Source of the DNA: Rhodospirillales bacterium 24-66-33
Lineage (GTDB): Bacteria; Pseudomonadota; Alphaproteobacteria; Reyranellales; Reyranellaceae
Reading direction: 5' to 3'
Assembly: GCA_002281855.1 (NCBI GenBank)
Contig: NCHQ01000028.1
Location: 1 to 64,000, forward strand
Length of the DNA stretch: 64,000 nt
The position numbers were made by a program, and so were the translations under genes. Below, one piece after another: positions 18,229 through 28,380 of the stretch; position 1 is the stretch's first letter, and every line of letters starts with the position of its first letter. The notes under the pieces are model-generated. The model saw nothing but the letters and a program-made list of their open reading frames with translations, searched no databases and was not told the origin of the DNA.

Positions 18229-20994
18229 TCAGGCCTCGCTCGGCATCAGAACAAACAGGCCGATCACGTCGGGCGGCAAGACTGCCTCGACAGTGACGCG
18301 CGAGGCGGATCCGGCCGCTGCTCTCAGACGAGCATGATCCCGCATGAGCTCTTCGGCGCGGGATCGGACGAATTCAGCCAGGGGGCCTGCAAGGAGGCCG
18401 GGCAGATCTTCCATCGCCTTGGTAATGATTCTGTCCCGGGCGGATGTTGCGAGATCAGCGGCGGCGGGCGTGTTCAAGATCGCCCGGGCTGCCTCGCCGC
18501 TCTCCACGATCTTTCCGCCCTGCATCGCGACAAGGGCAGCTTCCTCGGCGAGAAGCAGGCGATCCTTTCGGGCATGGACTGTCAGTTTGAACCGGATACG
18601 AAGGAGAACCAGGCGCGTCATCTGCTGGACCGCTGTCGTCGGCCAGGCGCCAACCCGGCCAATCCCTAGACCTGACAGCGCCTCTGGATCGAGCGAGGCT
18701 TCCACCAGCGCCTCCGCAAGTGTCGCCGTCAAGGGATGCGTCCTTGTCACCAGCGCCGTTCCCGATGGCGCCGGTTCGACCATCGCGAGGCGAACCGAGC
18801 CGCTCAGATTGCGTTGGTTCAACCGTTCCCTAAGGCCTGTTTCCAGCGCATGGACATGGGCGATGAGGACGGACTTTCGGGGTTCAAGCGGGACCCCGAA
18901 GCGAGACATCGCTCTTTCAATGAATATTTTCGCATCTTCAGGCGATCCGAGCAGGGTTCGGACTTTTTCCCATTCGGGGGCCACTTCCTCCGGCTTCATT
19001 GCGTTTTGGGCAAATCGCGCGCGGGATTTTTTCTCGCTTTCTGAGGCATCACGCCAACGCGCCTCCATGGCCTTCGTCCCATCATCAAGGCGCAGGTCGA
19101 GGGCCAATTGTCGGCTTCCGCCCCGGCGCAGCATCATTGATGCCATCAGTGCATCGGTGACCGGGCCGCGTTCGTCGGGCAACGGCACGGTCACGCCCGT
19201 CGCCTTGCGGATCTCTTCAGCTTTCCTGAGGATGACCTCGAGCACGGCGCCGTCGATGGCGCTGTCAGGCGAGAACATCATGATTGACCGGACGAGTTCG
19301 GCCGGCTGACCGAAGCGATCCACCCGGCCCTCGCGCTGCTGATGTCGGGTGGGATTCCACGACAGATCGTAGTGGATGACCGTGTCGAAGAGCTGCTGAA
19401 GGTTGATCCCTTCCGACAGGCAGTCTGTCGCCACAAGGATACGCTGATTGTCCTTTGCATCATCGGCAGGCGCCATGTCGGCCACGCGATCGCGGCGCTC
19501 GTCCGGGGTTAGAACCCCAGTCACCGCTTCGACGACCAGCTTTGGAAACGCCTTGCGAAGGCCATCGCGGACATGTTCTGCCGTAGCCAGGTAGCGGCAG
19601 AAGACTACCGGGTTTGCGTTCTTCTTGATCAGCGGCGTCAGAGCATCGATGAGTGCTATAAGCTTCGGGTCGGCTTTGTGGACCAATTCCTCTGCTTGCC
19701 TTACCAGAGCCAGAAGCGCTGGATCAGTCTCAAAGCCGGTACTGGGTTCGATATCCACGGCGTCTTCGTCATCAGAATCCTCGTCGTAGATCTGAGGTTC
19801 AAGACGGTCGCTCTCATTGGACATGCGATTCCGCAAAGCGCTCAAGGCTGCCGCGGGAGAGGAGCCCACACAGCGCATCAAGGCGAGTGTGCCCCAAAAG
19901 GCCAGACGCCGGTCGCGTTGCCCGAACCCTGCCCGAGCGACGACACCGAAGCAGTAGTCCAGAACCGTTTCCTGAAAATCGAGATGGGCTTGCGACAGCC
20001 GGTAGGGGAACTCGGTTGTCTCGTGTTTCGGAAAGACGCGGTTTTCGTCCCATTCCCTCGACAAAAGATCAATGCGTTGGCGTTGCACGAAGTGCCGTGC
20101 GAGGCGCTCGCGATATCGGGCATCATCGAAGTTCATTGAACCGAAGGACGGTTCGATGAGCGAGAGAAGGCGACCGAACGCCTCTTCGTCGCCCGAATGA
20201 GGCGTTGCGGTGAGAAGGATGATCCGCCGTTCCGGATCGCGAGCCAGCCCGGAGAGCAGCTCAAACCGCTGCTGCTTGCCCTTGTGAGTGCCCACGCAGG
20301 CATGGGCCTCATCGACGATCACAAAGTCAGGGCATGCACGGGCAAATCCCTCGCGGCGCTTTTCTGCCTTGATGTAATCGAGGCTGACGACAGTATAAGG
20401 GTAGGCATGGAAGAGCGTCTGCGCGAGAGGCAGGCCGCGTTCAAGGCGGGCAGCACTGCCCGAAGTCACGGCGACAGCCTCTATTCCGAAGCGCATCTTT
20501 AGCTCGCCCACCCACTGCTCGACGAGATGCGGAGGGCACAGCACGGAGAAAGCATCAACCTCGCCCCGGTCCATCAGTTCACGCAGGATAAGGCCAGCCT
20601 CAATTGTTTTCCCGATCCCAACGTCATCAGCGATCAGGAGACGAGGCACCTGCATGCGAAGGGCCATCAGCAAGGGGACGAGCTGGTAGGTCCGCGGTTC
20701 AAAGGCGAGTTGCGCTGCGGACCGGAACGGTCCCGCCCCACGGCGCAATGTCAGACGCATCGCATCCGCGAGCAGCGCTGCCTTCGCCTGAACGGTTGCG
20801 GTTGCGTCTGCAGGAAGATCGAAACGGGCGGGTTCAACCGGCAGAATTTCAAGCGCCGGGTCGAGAACTACCATGTCGTTCTCACTGCCCGAGAGAGGGC
20901 GGAGCGCCAGAATGCCATCTTGCGGGGACGGCAGCGCGACCCACTCACGCCCACGGGCGCGGACCAGATCTCCGGGGGCAAAGTTCACCGTCAT
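18229..20994 (-). CDS. SNF2/RapA-type helicase (DISARM DrmD-like)
   Basis: A 921-residue SF2 translocase. Motif I is VGIGKT at residues 125-130, motif II DEAH at 228-231, motif III TATPHSGDEEAFGRL, and the C-terminal RecA-like domain has TDCLSEGINLQQLFDTVIHY with SWNPTRHQQREGRVDRFGQ. The start at 20994 gives an ATGA overlap with the stop of the DUF1998 helicase, so translation is coupled; a longer frame upstream to 21234 is only overlap with that gene. A SNF2 helicase beside an N6-methylase and a DUF1998 helicase is the gene content of class 1 DISARM, in which DrmD is the optional SNF2 subunit. Confidence 0.88.
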   Translation of the reverse strand: MTVNFAPGDLVRARGREWVALPSPQDGILALRPLSGSENDMVVLDPALEILPVEPARFDLPADATATVQAKAALLADAMRLTLRRGAGPFRSAAQLAFEPRTYQLVPLLMALRMQVPRLLIADDVGIGKTIEAGLILRELMDRGEVDAFSVLCPPHLVEQWVGELKMRFGIEAVAVTSGSAARLERGLPLAQTLFHAYPYTVVSLDYIKAEKRREGFARACPDFVIVDEAHACVGTHKGKQQRFELLSGLARDPERRIILLTATPHSGDEEAFGRLLSLIEPSFGSMNFDDARYRERLARHFVQRQRIDLLSREWDENRVFPKHETTEFPYRLSQAHLDFQETVLDYCFGVVARAGFGQRDRRLAFWGTLALMRCVGSSPAAALSALRNRMSNESDRLEPQIYDEDSDDEDAVDIEPSTGFETDPALLALVRQAEELVHKADPKLIALIDALTPLIKKNANPVVFCRYLATAEHVRDGLRKAFPKLVVEAVTGVLTPDERRDRVADMAPADDAKDNQRILVATDCLSEGINLQQLFDTVIHYDLSWNPTRHQQREGRVDRFGQPAELVRSIMMFSPDSAIDGAVLEVILRKAEEIRKATGVTVPLPDERGPVTDALMASMMLRRGGSRQLALDLRLDDGTKAMEARWRDASESEKKSRARFAQNAMKPEEVAPEWEKVRTLLGSPEDAKIFIERAMSRFGVPLEPRKSVLIAHVHALETGLRERLNQRNLSGSVRLAMVEPAPSGTALVTRTHPLTATLAEALVEASLDPEALSGLGIGRVGAWPTTAVQQMTRLVLLRIRFKLTVHARKDRLLLAEEAALVAMQGGKIVESGEAARAILNTPAAADLATSARDRIITKAMEDLPGLLAGPLAEFVRSRAEELMRDHARLRAAAGSASRVTVEAVLPPDVIGLFVLMPSEA

Positions 20995-23900
20995 CGGATA
21001 ATCCCCCCCAGCATCGAGATCATTGCGTCGGGGACGCCCGCAGTGACGGTTCCTTGCAATTCGAACAGCGTCCAGCCCTTGACTTCTGCTGCCTCGCGCG
21101 TTGCCCTGTCCGGAGGACCGATGCAAGCGGCGACGAAGTGACTTCTCCAGGCGAAGGTCATCTCCTGACCGGAAAAGCTGACGGCAGAGGCATCGGGAGC
21201 CGGAAGCCCTACCTCTTTGAACACATCCTCCCATCCCCCGCCTTCAACTGGCCTGCTTGAATTGGCGGCGAGCACGATCTGCCCCCGTGCCAGATCGACC
21301 AGCATCTGTTTGGCTTCGTCGCTCGTTCGGTCGATGAGTTCGTGGTCGGGCTGGTTGAAATAGGAGAGCAGGCAGCGATAGCACCCGCGGACGCAGGCCT
21401 CCCCATCGCGACTCACAAGCAGCTTGGCATCGCCCGCTGCGATTGCATCATCGACCTTCTCGAAATGCATGAGGATCAGCGCTTCTCGGGCGACCTTGCC
21501 AAGGGCTTGCGGTTCCGCGACCAGCCGGCTGAGCACCCCGGCACCACCCTCAGTGGCTTCATAGGCGAGAATGGCACGGCGGTTATCGCGGGCGGGCAGA
21601 GGTTCACCCAGGATCTCACCTTCTTCCAGTTGGAACACGACCTCAATGCCCCTCATTAGGGCATGCTGAACCGTCGCGATTGTCTCGGCTGCATAAGCCG
21701 AGGGCTCACTAAAACGGAGGAGAAGTGCGTTCTTCCGGTCACGGACGATGGGAACAATCCGAACCGGCTTCACAACATCCGGCGGCACCTCGACATCCGC
21801 ATCTTCGTCTTCCGATTTGGTCCAGTAGCCGCTGCGCGGGTCGATATAGAAACCGAAGACGGTCTGATTGGCTCGCCGTTTCAATCCTTTGTTGATCCGG
21901 CTGATCTCGGCGCTGTTGGCATACTGCAGTGTAAGGACCGAGACGTCGTCGCAGCGGAAGTCGCCCTCGGTTATCTGAATCCGGCCGTCCCGCATCGGCC
22001 AGGAAAAGACGGTCTGAATATCAAAACCCTGCCGGACGCGTTCTTCGTCGTTTGCTGTGATCCGTTCGACGGGCGCGGCTTCGACGTTGTCGATCCTCAG
22101 CGTCCTCTGGACGGGGACCTCGCCCGCCATGGCGGTATTGCAGGCATGACAGCGCTCAACCTCACCGTCATGGCAGGCGCCGCAGTTCGAGCAGATGAAG
22201 ATGTCCCTGGTGGCGAGTTCCGATCCGTCCCCCGTACGAACTTCCGGCGGCAGCTTCGCCTTCATGACCCTGTAAGCGCGGCCTTCGTGATAGATCAGGC
22301 TGCGTGGCCCGAATTCGGAGATAGCGAGGAAGCGGGCGCGCTGGAGGAACGAGCCAGTTTTTCCCTCTCCAGGGATAAAGGCGTAGAGCGGCAGGCGTGG
22401 GAAATTGTATCCTGGCAGGAAGCCCTCGGTCGCGAGATAGCGGTAGGAATAGAAGTCCGAGCCGTTCGAGGCCTTGCCCTGTTCGAGAATGGTGATCTGA
22501 TCGCTCGCCTGCATCTGGGCGGCCTTGATGCGTCGACGGTCGGCGCCCGAAAGGCCGGTAATTTCAGACCGGGCGTTGGCCTCCATCAGTTGCGTACGAG
22601 CGGAGTTGTAGAGCTCACGCCAACGATCGAAGGCGCGATCAAACTCCTGGGGCGCTCGCTGGGCGACGTCAGACGCAAAGTCATCCGGCTCACCCATCCA
22701 GACCGGCTTTCGGCCCTCCGTTGAAGCAAGTATCTGATCGAGAACGCGCTTCATAGGGAGGCGTGCTATACTCACAAGCGTCGGCCGGTTGATGACATCG
22801 TGGATCTCCTGCTTCAGCGGATAGTCCGCCCGCTTCAGATCCAGGATTTCTGGGATGTCTGGCGACAGGGCGACCTTTGCTTCCGCAAGCCAGACAGCGT
22901 GCAGATGTGAGCGCACGAGCTCTTCATTGGTAATGTCGAGCGCCGGTGGGCGAACGACGCCTGCCACCATCTCGCTGCGCCGTTCGAAAAAATACTGATC
23001 GTGCGGCGATTGAGCGGCGCAATAGGTCACGATGACGGCGGCCTGCCCGGAGCGACCGGCGCGGCCGGCGCGCTGGGCATAGTTCGCAGGCGTTGGTGGG
23101 ACATTTCGCAGATAGACAGCATTCAACGCCGAGATATCGACGCCAAGTTCCATTGTTGGCGAACAGAACAAGGCGGGCAGAAACTGCTCTGACTCTCCTG
23201 CCGCCCTAAGGTCAGCAGCATTCTCCGCGAGATTCTCCTGATCATCCTCTTCAAAGCGGAAGCGCCACTCCCGCCATTCACGCTGTCTCTGGGACACTTG
23301 CGCCGTATGTTCACGCCCTTCGAGGCCCCAGTAACTGCTATGGCCCGCTTTCAGGTCGGCGGCGATCGCATTGTAGAGATCATGGAAGTAGCGATTCCCC
23401 TGCGCTTCCCCCGTCCGAACGGCTTCGCCCGGAACCACACGAACCGCTGAAGGTGACAGACGCCAACCCTGCAGGTCCGCCTCTATATCGACGCGTGACA
23501 CCAGCCCCTCACGAGCCAAGAGCTCCATCAGGCCAGTCATCACCGTCAGGTAATCTGCTTTTCCAAGCTTAGTCCCTATGGCGCTCTTGCGATTAATGAG
23601 GCGGCCGATACGGGAATTGTGTCCGGCGCGGATAATGGTCTGTTCCTCCCGTAGTCCCACGCGATCCTTGCCTGGAACTTGCAGAAATAGGGTCGTGCGG
23701 CTTCTGGGCGTCTCCTTTGCGTCGATGGCCCAAGGGGTTCGCAGGAGATTTCGGGACTTTTGAGCGACGCTGTCGAGCACCGTCAAATCGAGCGCTTCGG
23801 TTCCGACGGCCAGGCCCTCAAGCATGGCACCGAGTAGCAGCTTCAGCGTCGTTTTGCGCGCCGGCACGTCGAGCGTCCCGAGATCAGGCAGGATAGCTGC

Positions 23901-26171
23901 GAGGCGCTCTGTGTCTTCCGCGATGTCATCAAGCCCAATGAACGCAACGTCAATGAGCTTGAGGACCGAAAGGCTGGGATTGGTGTAGCGCCAACCCCGT
24001 CGCAGATCTGTCCAAAACCGATGGGCCAGAACCTTGGCGAGTGAGCGTTGGGCGTCCTCGCGGACAACAGCGCCTGCCCCGGAATCCAACATCCAGTGAA
24101 TCCGCGCATCCTTATTGCCGGCGGTGAATCCAAGCGCCTTTACCACCCGCAGACCGAATTCGTCCTCAGTCATGCCATCCTCGCCGGCATCCAGAACGGC
24201 GCGCAAGATCGCGCCGCGCAGGAGGCTGACGAACAGGAAGTCATTGAAGTGTCCCGCTTGAAGCGCGGCGTCCTGCCGGTTGTCCGTAAAGCCCAGGAGC
24301 TTGCGCTTTTCCTTGGGAACGCCACTGTCGCGCCCGTTCATCCATTCGAGGGCCGTGGAGACGAGGAGTGTGGTGGCCGAGCTGCGGCCTTCGCCCGACA
24401 GGCCAGCAAGCTTGCTGCGCTCCCGCATGCTGGGATGCGGCTGATCGAGACAGCAAGGGCAGAAGCCGAACTTTCCCGGTATGAACCAGAAACTCTTCCC
24501 CGATGAATTGTAGCGCCCATCCGAGGCCACCGTGACCATCTGCGGCGCGCGGCGCTTCCTGTTGGCCCGGAGCCGTTCGATGCCGTTGCGCTCCTCACGC
24601 CACTCCTCGGGATAAGTTTCGACCTCACCCGTGAAGGCATAATCGGAGTCACCATCGCCAGTAGGTGTCAGGTAGCCGGCGATGTCCCCTTCCTGCTCGT
24701 CGAGCGGCGTGTCGTCGATGTTCCTAGGTAGGAAGCGAATGCCGTCGATGTCCTCTGTCTTTGCGACAACGTGGAACTCATGGCCGCAGTCGCGGCAGAA
24801 CCGAGTGGGATAGAGGCGGTGGCCCGGGGCACTGGGGTCTTCGAGTTGGCCTTCAAATAAAACATTCCTGGGATGCTCGGTCAGTGTGGTGAAAATCTCT
24901 CCCGCGCCGGCAAAAAACTGATGCAGCTTGAACGCGAGGAATGCGCCGGTGGCTGAGCCGCCACGCTCCGTTTCCGGCAAGCTGATGCGGGTCAAAAATG
25001 TTTCGAGGCCACTCCGACAAGCTTCGAAATCTAAGCCGCTGTCCTTTGATAGTAGTGAAACGGCCTCTTCGAACGGGATAGGCTTTTTGCGCTTGAGTTC
25101 ATGCGCGTCCTCCAGGCCGATCGCGAGTTCGGTCCATACTGCCAGCGGGTGGCTTTGCAGGACCTCATCTGTCAGCACGTCGGGAAGCGCAGATGTCAGG
25201 ACATGCGCAAGCTTCGGCCGCACGTCGTCGAGTTTCAGCAGATCATCCGTCGCGCGTTGAAGGGACTCATCAATGACGGATTCCGGCCCAATGGGGGTTC
25301 CGAAAAGGCGCGATGCGACATCCGCCACGGCCCGCGCGCGGTTGATATCGGAACCTTCGCTCGCCATGGTGGCTGACGTTCCGATGCAGATTGGCGCCTT
25401 ATCTGGTGCGCAGCGGTTGCGAAGGCGGCGGACGAGAATAGCTACATCGGCGCCTTGGCGGCCGCGATACGTATGCAGTTCGTCGAGAACGATAAAATTC
25501 AGACCGTTTGCGTTCTCTATGACCTTAGTGTCGAGTGCGTCCTGCCGCGTCAGGAGAAGCTCCGCCATCATAAAGTTGGTCAGCAGAATGTCCGGCGGAT
25601 TGTCTGCAATCTGTTGCCGCTGTTCCTGACTTTCCTGGCCGGTGTAGCGCCGCACGACCGGCTGCAGTTCGCTTGGAAGACCGGACTGGGCGATAAACTT
25701 CTCGATCTCCTTAAGCTGGCTATTGGCCAGCGCGTTCATCGGATAAACGATGATGGCGCTGGTCCTGCGTGGCTTCCCAGCCTTCCGCGCGCGGACGATC
25801 GCATCGACCACTGGCACGAAGAAGCAGAGCGATTTGCCCGAGCCGGTTCCGGTTGTAACGACATAGCTCTGACCGGCTCGGGCCTTTGCGATGGACTGCG
25901 CTTGGTGGCGATAAAACCGCAAGGGCGTTTGCCCCAAACGGAATATTTTTCCGGTCGCGTCGTCGAGATCACCCGAGGCGACGAGATCGTCAACGGTGCG
26001 CCCTTGAAGGTATCTAGGATTGAGCGAGAGCAGAGCGTCCGGCCAGAAGCGTCCAGCATCGTATTGGCGATCAAGTTCGGATTTCAGGTCCGCAGATCGA
26101 ATAGTGCTGAACGACCGCGAGAAGCGGGCGTAGGAATCGATAAGGCGATGGTCGAATTCAAATGCCTTCAT
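20991..26171 (-). CDS. Large DEAD/DEAH helicase with C-terminal DUF1998 (DrmA/DrmB- or DruE-like)
   Basis: A 1726-residue protein of the YprA/Lhr-like group. Motif I GTGSGKS is at residues 108-114, motif II DELH at 230-233, motif III GTSATMAS follows, and motif VI is YAQRAGRAGRSGQA. Zinc-binding cysteine pairs appear as CRDCGHEF, CPCCLDQPH and CSNCGACHDGEVERCHAC. The DUF1998 hallmark CVRGCYRCLLSYFNQPDHEL is at about residues 1593-1612. DISARM splits helicase (DrmA) and DUF1998 (DrmB) into two genes; Druantia DruE combines them as here. It heads the helicase-methylase genes, preceded by GAGG near the start and a 16-bp palindrome. No nuclease active site is obvious. Confidence 0.88.
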   Translation of the reverse strand: MKAFEFDHRLIDSYARFSRSFSTIRSADLKSELDRQYDAGRFWPDALLSLNPRYLQGRTVDDLVASGDLDDATGKIFRLGQTPLRFYRHQAQSIAKARAGQSYVVTTGTGSGKSLCFFVPVVDAIVRARKAGKPRRTSAIIVYPMNALANSQLKEIEKFIAQSGLPSELQPVVRRYTGQESQEQRQQIADNPPDILLTNFMMAELLLTRQDALDTKVIENANGLNFIVLDELHTYRGRQGADVAILVRRLRNRCAPDKAPICIGTSATMASEGSDINRARAVADVASRLFGTPIGPESVIDESLQRATDDLLKLDDVRPKLAHVLTSALPDVLTDEVLQSHPLAVWTELAIGLEDAHELKRKKPIPFEEAVSLLSKDSGLDFEACRSGLETFLTRISLPETERGGSATGAFLAFKLHQFFAGAGEIFTTLTEHPRNVLFEGQLEDPSAPGHRLYPTRFCRDCGHEFHVVAKTEDIDGIRFLPRNIDDTPLDEQEGDIAGYLTPTGDGDSDYAFTGEVETYPEEWREERNGIERLRANRKRRAPQMVTVASDGRYNSSGKSFWFIPGKFGFCPCCLDQPHPSMRERSKLAGLSGEGRSSATTLLVSTALEWMNGRDSGVPKEKRKLLGFTDNRQDAALQAGHFNDFLFVSLLRGAILRAVLDAGEDGMTEDEFGLRVVKALGFTAGNKDARIHWMLDSGAGAVVREDAQRSLAKVLAHRFWTDLRRGWRYTNPSLSVLKLIDVAFIGLDDIAEDTERLAAILPDLGTLDVPARKTTLKLLLGAMLEGLAVGTEALDLTVLDSVAQKSRNLLRTPWAIDAKETPRSRTTLFLQVPGKDRVGLREEQTIIRAGHNSRIGRLINRKSAIGTKLGKADYLTVMTGLMELLAREGLVSRVDIEADLQGWRLSPSAVRVVPGEAVRTGEAQGNRYFHDLYNAIAADLKAGHSSYWGLEGREHTAQVSQRQREWREWRFRFEEDDQENLAENAADLRAAGESEQFLPALFCSPTMELGVDISALNAVYLRNVPPTPANYAQRAGRAGRSGQAAVIVTYCAAQSPHDQYFFERRSEMVAGVVRPPALDITNEELVRSHLHAVWLAEAKVALSPDIPEILDLKRADYPLKQEIHDVINRPTLVSIARLPMKRVLDQILASTEGRKPVWMGEPDDFASDVAQRAPQEFDRAFDRWRELYNSARTQLMEANARSEITGLSGADRRRIKAAQMQASDQITILEQGKASNGSDFYSYRYLATEGFLPGYNFPRLPLYAFIPGEGKTGSFLQRARFLAISEFGPRSLIYHEGRAYRVMKAKLPPEVRTGDGSELATRDIFICSNCGACHDGEVERCHACNTAMAGEVPVQRTLRIDNVEAAPVERITANDEERVRQGFDIQTVFSWPMRDGRIQITEGDFRCDDVSVLTLQYANSAEISRINKGLKRRANQTVFGFYIDPRSGYWTKSEDEDADVEVPPDVVKPVRIVPIVRDRKNALLLRFSEPSAYAAETIATVQHALMRGIEVVFQLEEGEILGEPLPARDNRRAILAYEATEGGAGVLSRLVAEPQALGKVAREALILMHFEKVDDAIAAGDAKLLVSRDGEACVRGCYRCLLSYFNQPDHELIDRTSDEAKQMLVDLARGQIVLAANSSRPVEGGGWEDVFKEVGLPAPDASAVSFSGQEMTFAWRSHFVAACIGPPDRATREAAEVKGWTLFELQGTVTAGVPDAMISMLGGIIR

Positions 26172-26475
26172 TTCTTACCTCGCCATCACTATTATTTCTT
26201 ATTGTTCCGCAATACTCGTATTGCACGAATTCATTGAATATCTGCCAAGAGAGTAAGAAGACACCCCTCGATAGGCAGAGCCACCCTGAAGCGATCTCGT
26301 TTTCTGACGAGCTCCTCATGCGGCGTGCTTCCTCGTGCCAGCCCAAAGCCATCAAGCCCACAGGCTGTACGCCTCTTCGCCCCTCGGCGCTGAAGCGCTG
26401 CTGCGCGTACACAGCGGCGGTGATCCCGACTTCGCCACCCTCGCGCGGGGCTAAACGTATCGTTCCTTCAATCAT
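26158..26475 (-). CDS. Small unknown ORF between hipA-like gene and helicase
   Basis: A 105-residue frame, MIEGTIRLAPREGGEVGITA, starting 9 bases after the AbiEi-HipA stop with a strong GGGGGG-type ribosome site, and overlapping the helicase start by 14 bases. These spacings fit an operon member. Against it, its last third is A/T-rich and covers a palindrome and the helicase ribosome site, and no family is recognisable. It could be a real small partner or only the leader of the helicase gene. Confidence 0.4.
   Translation of the reverse strand: MIEGTIRLAPREGGEVGITAAVYAQQRFSAEGRRGVQPVGLMALGWHEEARRMRSSSENEIASGWLCLSRGVFLLSWQIFNEFVQYEYCGTIRNNSDGEVRNEGI
26209..26224. promoter_or_regulatory. 16-bp palindrome before the DUF1998 helicase
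   Basis: GCAATACTCGTATTGC has 7-bp arms and a 2-base centre, in an A/T-rich patch 38 bases upstream of the helicase start. It looks like a repressor site for an internal promoter of the helicase-methylase genes. Confidence 0.45.
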
Positions 26476-26484
26476 GTCACCCCC

Positions 26485-28380
26485 CTATTTGTTCTTACCT
26501 GGAGAGTTTGTAGCCTCAGCGTTGCCTGCAAAGACCGCGCATCGATCACCGACGAGGGCGATTACCTTGTCGTGCATGGTCCTTGCCGCCTCGGGCTCAG
26601 CCGCGAATGCAGGCAGGCTAAGCGTCGCGGCGCGCTCGGCAAGTCGCCCGGCAATTTCGACAATCGCAGCCTCGGCGTCCCCGACCGTCAGACCGATCGT
26701 GCGGGCCAGCGTGAGGAAATCCTGGCGCGTCAGACGGTCATCCTTACCGTTCAGCTTCAGGGCCATCCGATCACCGCCAAGGCCCGGAAAGACTCGCGTG
26801 GTGACTGCATCATAGAGCGGCGCGAAACGCACGGTCGTGAAGGCCTTGGCTTCCGCCTCCGCCGTCTTGAGCATCGCGAGGTTTTTCAGGTGCATGTCGC
26901 CGTCGGCAATCAACCAAGCGAAGACCGCGCGGCGGAACAGGGTGTCGATGTCGGCGGTAGGATCGGTCGAAAGCGGGCGCAGGCCCCGCGCCATGCGCTC
27001 GATCGTGCCATCATATTTTGCCGAAGCTGGAAGGTCCAGGATGGAACAGAAATCCTCCATCGCCAGACGACGGTCGTCCTGAGGGCCACGCCGGATATCG
27101 AACCGCTCGACCACCAGGGCTGGCGACATGCCGTCGGGCATCTCGATCAGGGCCGCGTCGGGCACCTCAAACCCGGCCGCGCGTCCAAGCTCCAGGCACA
27201 GCCATTCGACGATCGGCAGCATTTCGAATCCCGCCGTCCCTGCAGGCTTGAGAATGTGGGTGAAGGGCTGGTCGATGGCCGGAACGAGAGCGCCATCTGA
27301 GGTCAGGCTCATCGGCGCCTTGATCTGGACGCCCGATAGGCGTGGCGTTTCGGCGCGCGCGAAGATGCGCGCCAGGTTCTGCTCGAAGGTCTCCTCGATC
27401 TCGCCGCGCGCCGGTCCGGCATACGCGCCTGTGAAGCGGCCCGCATTGAGGTAGCTGGCGAGCGTGGTGGTGAGCACATCGGCGGGCAATGCCGCCAGTT
27501 CGTCGCGGTCCTCGACGATAACGATGTTGGACATATAGCGTCGGCCACGCCGCAGCGCCTCGCGTTCGTCGCGTTCATGGAGGACCTGGGCAAGCCAGCC
27601 CTCCGGCAGCAGCGACTCGATGAACGCCGGCAGCTTGCCCGGCGTCGTCTCGCGCACCAGCGCCGGACCAACCCGTCTCTGAGCCTTCCAGCGCCATTCG
27701 AAACCGTCATGGATCAGGCGGCCTAAAGGTTCGCCATGCCACGCGACCAGAAGATCGAGCGCCGCCTTGTTGACGGGGACCTTGGCCGTGCCGGGTTGCG
27801 CCAACAGGAAGCGCTCGGCGCCCTCCCCCTCGCGGTACCATTCATTCTCGCGCGCCAGCGCCCAGACGGCGTCGGCCGCCGCTCGTGACGTTCCGTGCTC
27901 CTCGACCAACCGGGCGGCCATCTGGGCGCGCATTTCGACGGTGACGGCGCTGGCGTGTTCGCTTCGCAGGCGGAAGGCTTCGAGGAAGCGTTGGCGTGGT
28001 GATGACGCGGCGACGCGCAGCTCTCCCAGATCGTCGCCAATCACGGCGATCGCCGTCGAAGGGTGCGCCGGGGCTTGGTTCTGAACGATCTCAAGCGTGC
28101 GCAACCGCGTGCGCTGGTTGCGGCGACCACTGATGAACAGGCGCCCGTCTGGCGTGGGCGCGAGCAGAGCCGCGCTCGCGGAAGAGAGATAGGCGTTGGG
28201 GTATAGATAATGGGCGATGCGGACGGCATGCCCCAGGATGCTTGCCTCTGCGTCGCCGTCATGATCGACATAGACGCCCCGGACGAGCTGGGCCAGCTCT
28301 CCGGCCTGCGCGCGCTGATGCGCCCGCTTGGCATCGATCGTTTCTCCCACCAGGTGGATGGCCACAGGATTATCCCGCAT
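26485..28380 (-). CDS. HipA-family kinase with AbiEi-like N-terminal domain (YjjJ-like)
   Basis: A 631-residue fusion. About residues 1-180 (GELAQLVRGVYVD, then GHAVRIAHYLYPNAYLSSAS) match the winged-helix AbiEi antitoxin type. The rest is a HipA Ser/Thr kinase: FTHILKP, VVERFDI and MEDFCSIL of the N-lobe and hinge, catalytic DGDMHLKN at 493-500, and metal-site PLYD at 521-524. HipA kinases phosphorylate targets such as tRNA synthetases; here the DNA-binding antitoxin-like domain is in the same chain and no hipB lies upstream. The start codon lies inside a perfect 24-bp inverted repeat (28369-28453), consistent with autorepression. It is the first gene of the block that continues into the DISARM-like helicases and methylase. 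Confidence 0.85.
   Translation of the reverse strand: MRDNPVAIHLVGETIDAKRAHQRAQAGELAQLVRGVYVDHDGDAEASILGHAVRIAHYLYPNAYLSSASAALLAPTPDGRLFISGRRNQRTRLRTLEIVQNQAPAHPSTAIAVIGDDLGELRVAASSPRQRFLEAFRLRSEHASAVTVEMRAQMAARLVEEHGTSRAAADAVWALARENEWYREGEGAERFLLAQPGTAKVPVNKAALDLLVAWHGEPLGRLIHDGFEWRWKAQRRVGPALVRETTPGKLPAFIESLLPEGWLAQVLHERDEREALRRGRRYMSNIVIVEDRDELAALPADVLTTTLASYLNAGRFTGAYAGPARGEIEETFEQNLARIFARAETPRLSGVQIKAPMSLTSDGALVPAIDQPFTHILKPAGTAGFEMLPIVEWLCLELGRAAGFEVPDAALIEMPDGMSPALVVERFDIRRGPQDDRRLAMEDFCSILDLPASAKYDGTIERMARGLRPLSTDPTADIDTLFRRAVFAWLIADGDMHLKNLAMLKTAEAEAKAFTTVRFAPLYDAVTTRVFPGLGGDRMALKLNGKDDRLTRQDFLTLARTIGLTVGDAEAAIVEIAGRLAERAATLSLPAFAAEPEAARTMHDKVIALVGDRCAVFAGNAEATNSPGKNK

Noticed and set aside
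20995..21234. 80-codon N-terminal extension of the SNF2 helicase
   Set aside because: It overlaps the DUF1998 helicase coding region out of frame; the ATGA junction at 20991-20994 gives a normal start.
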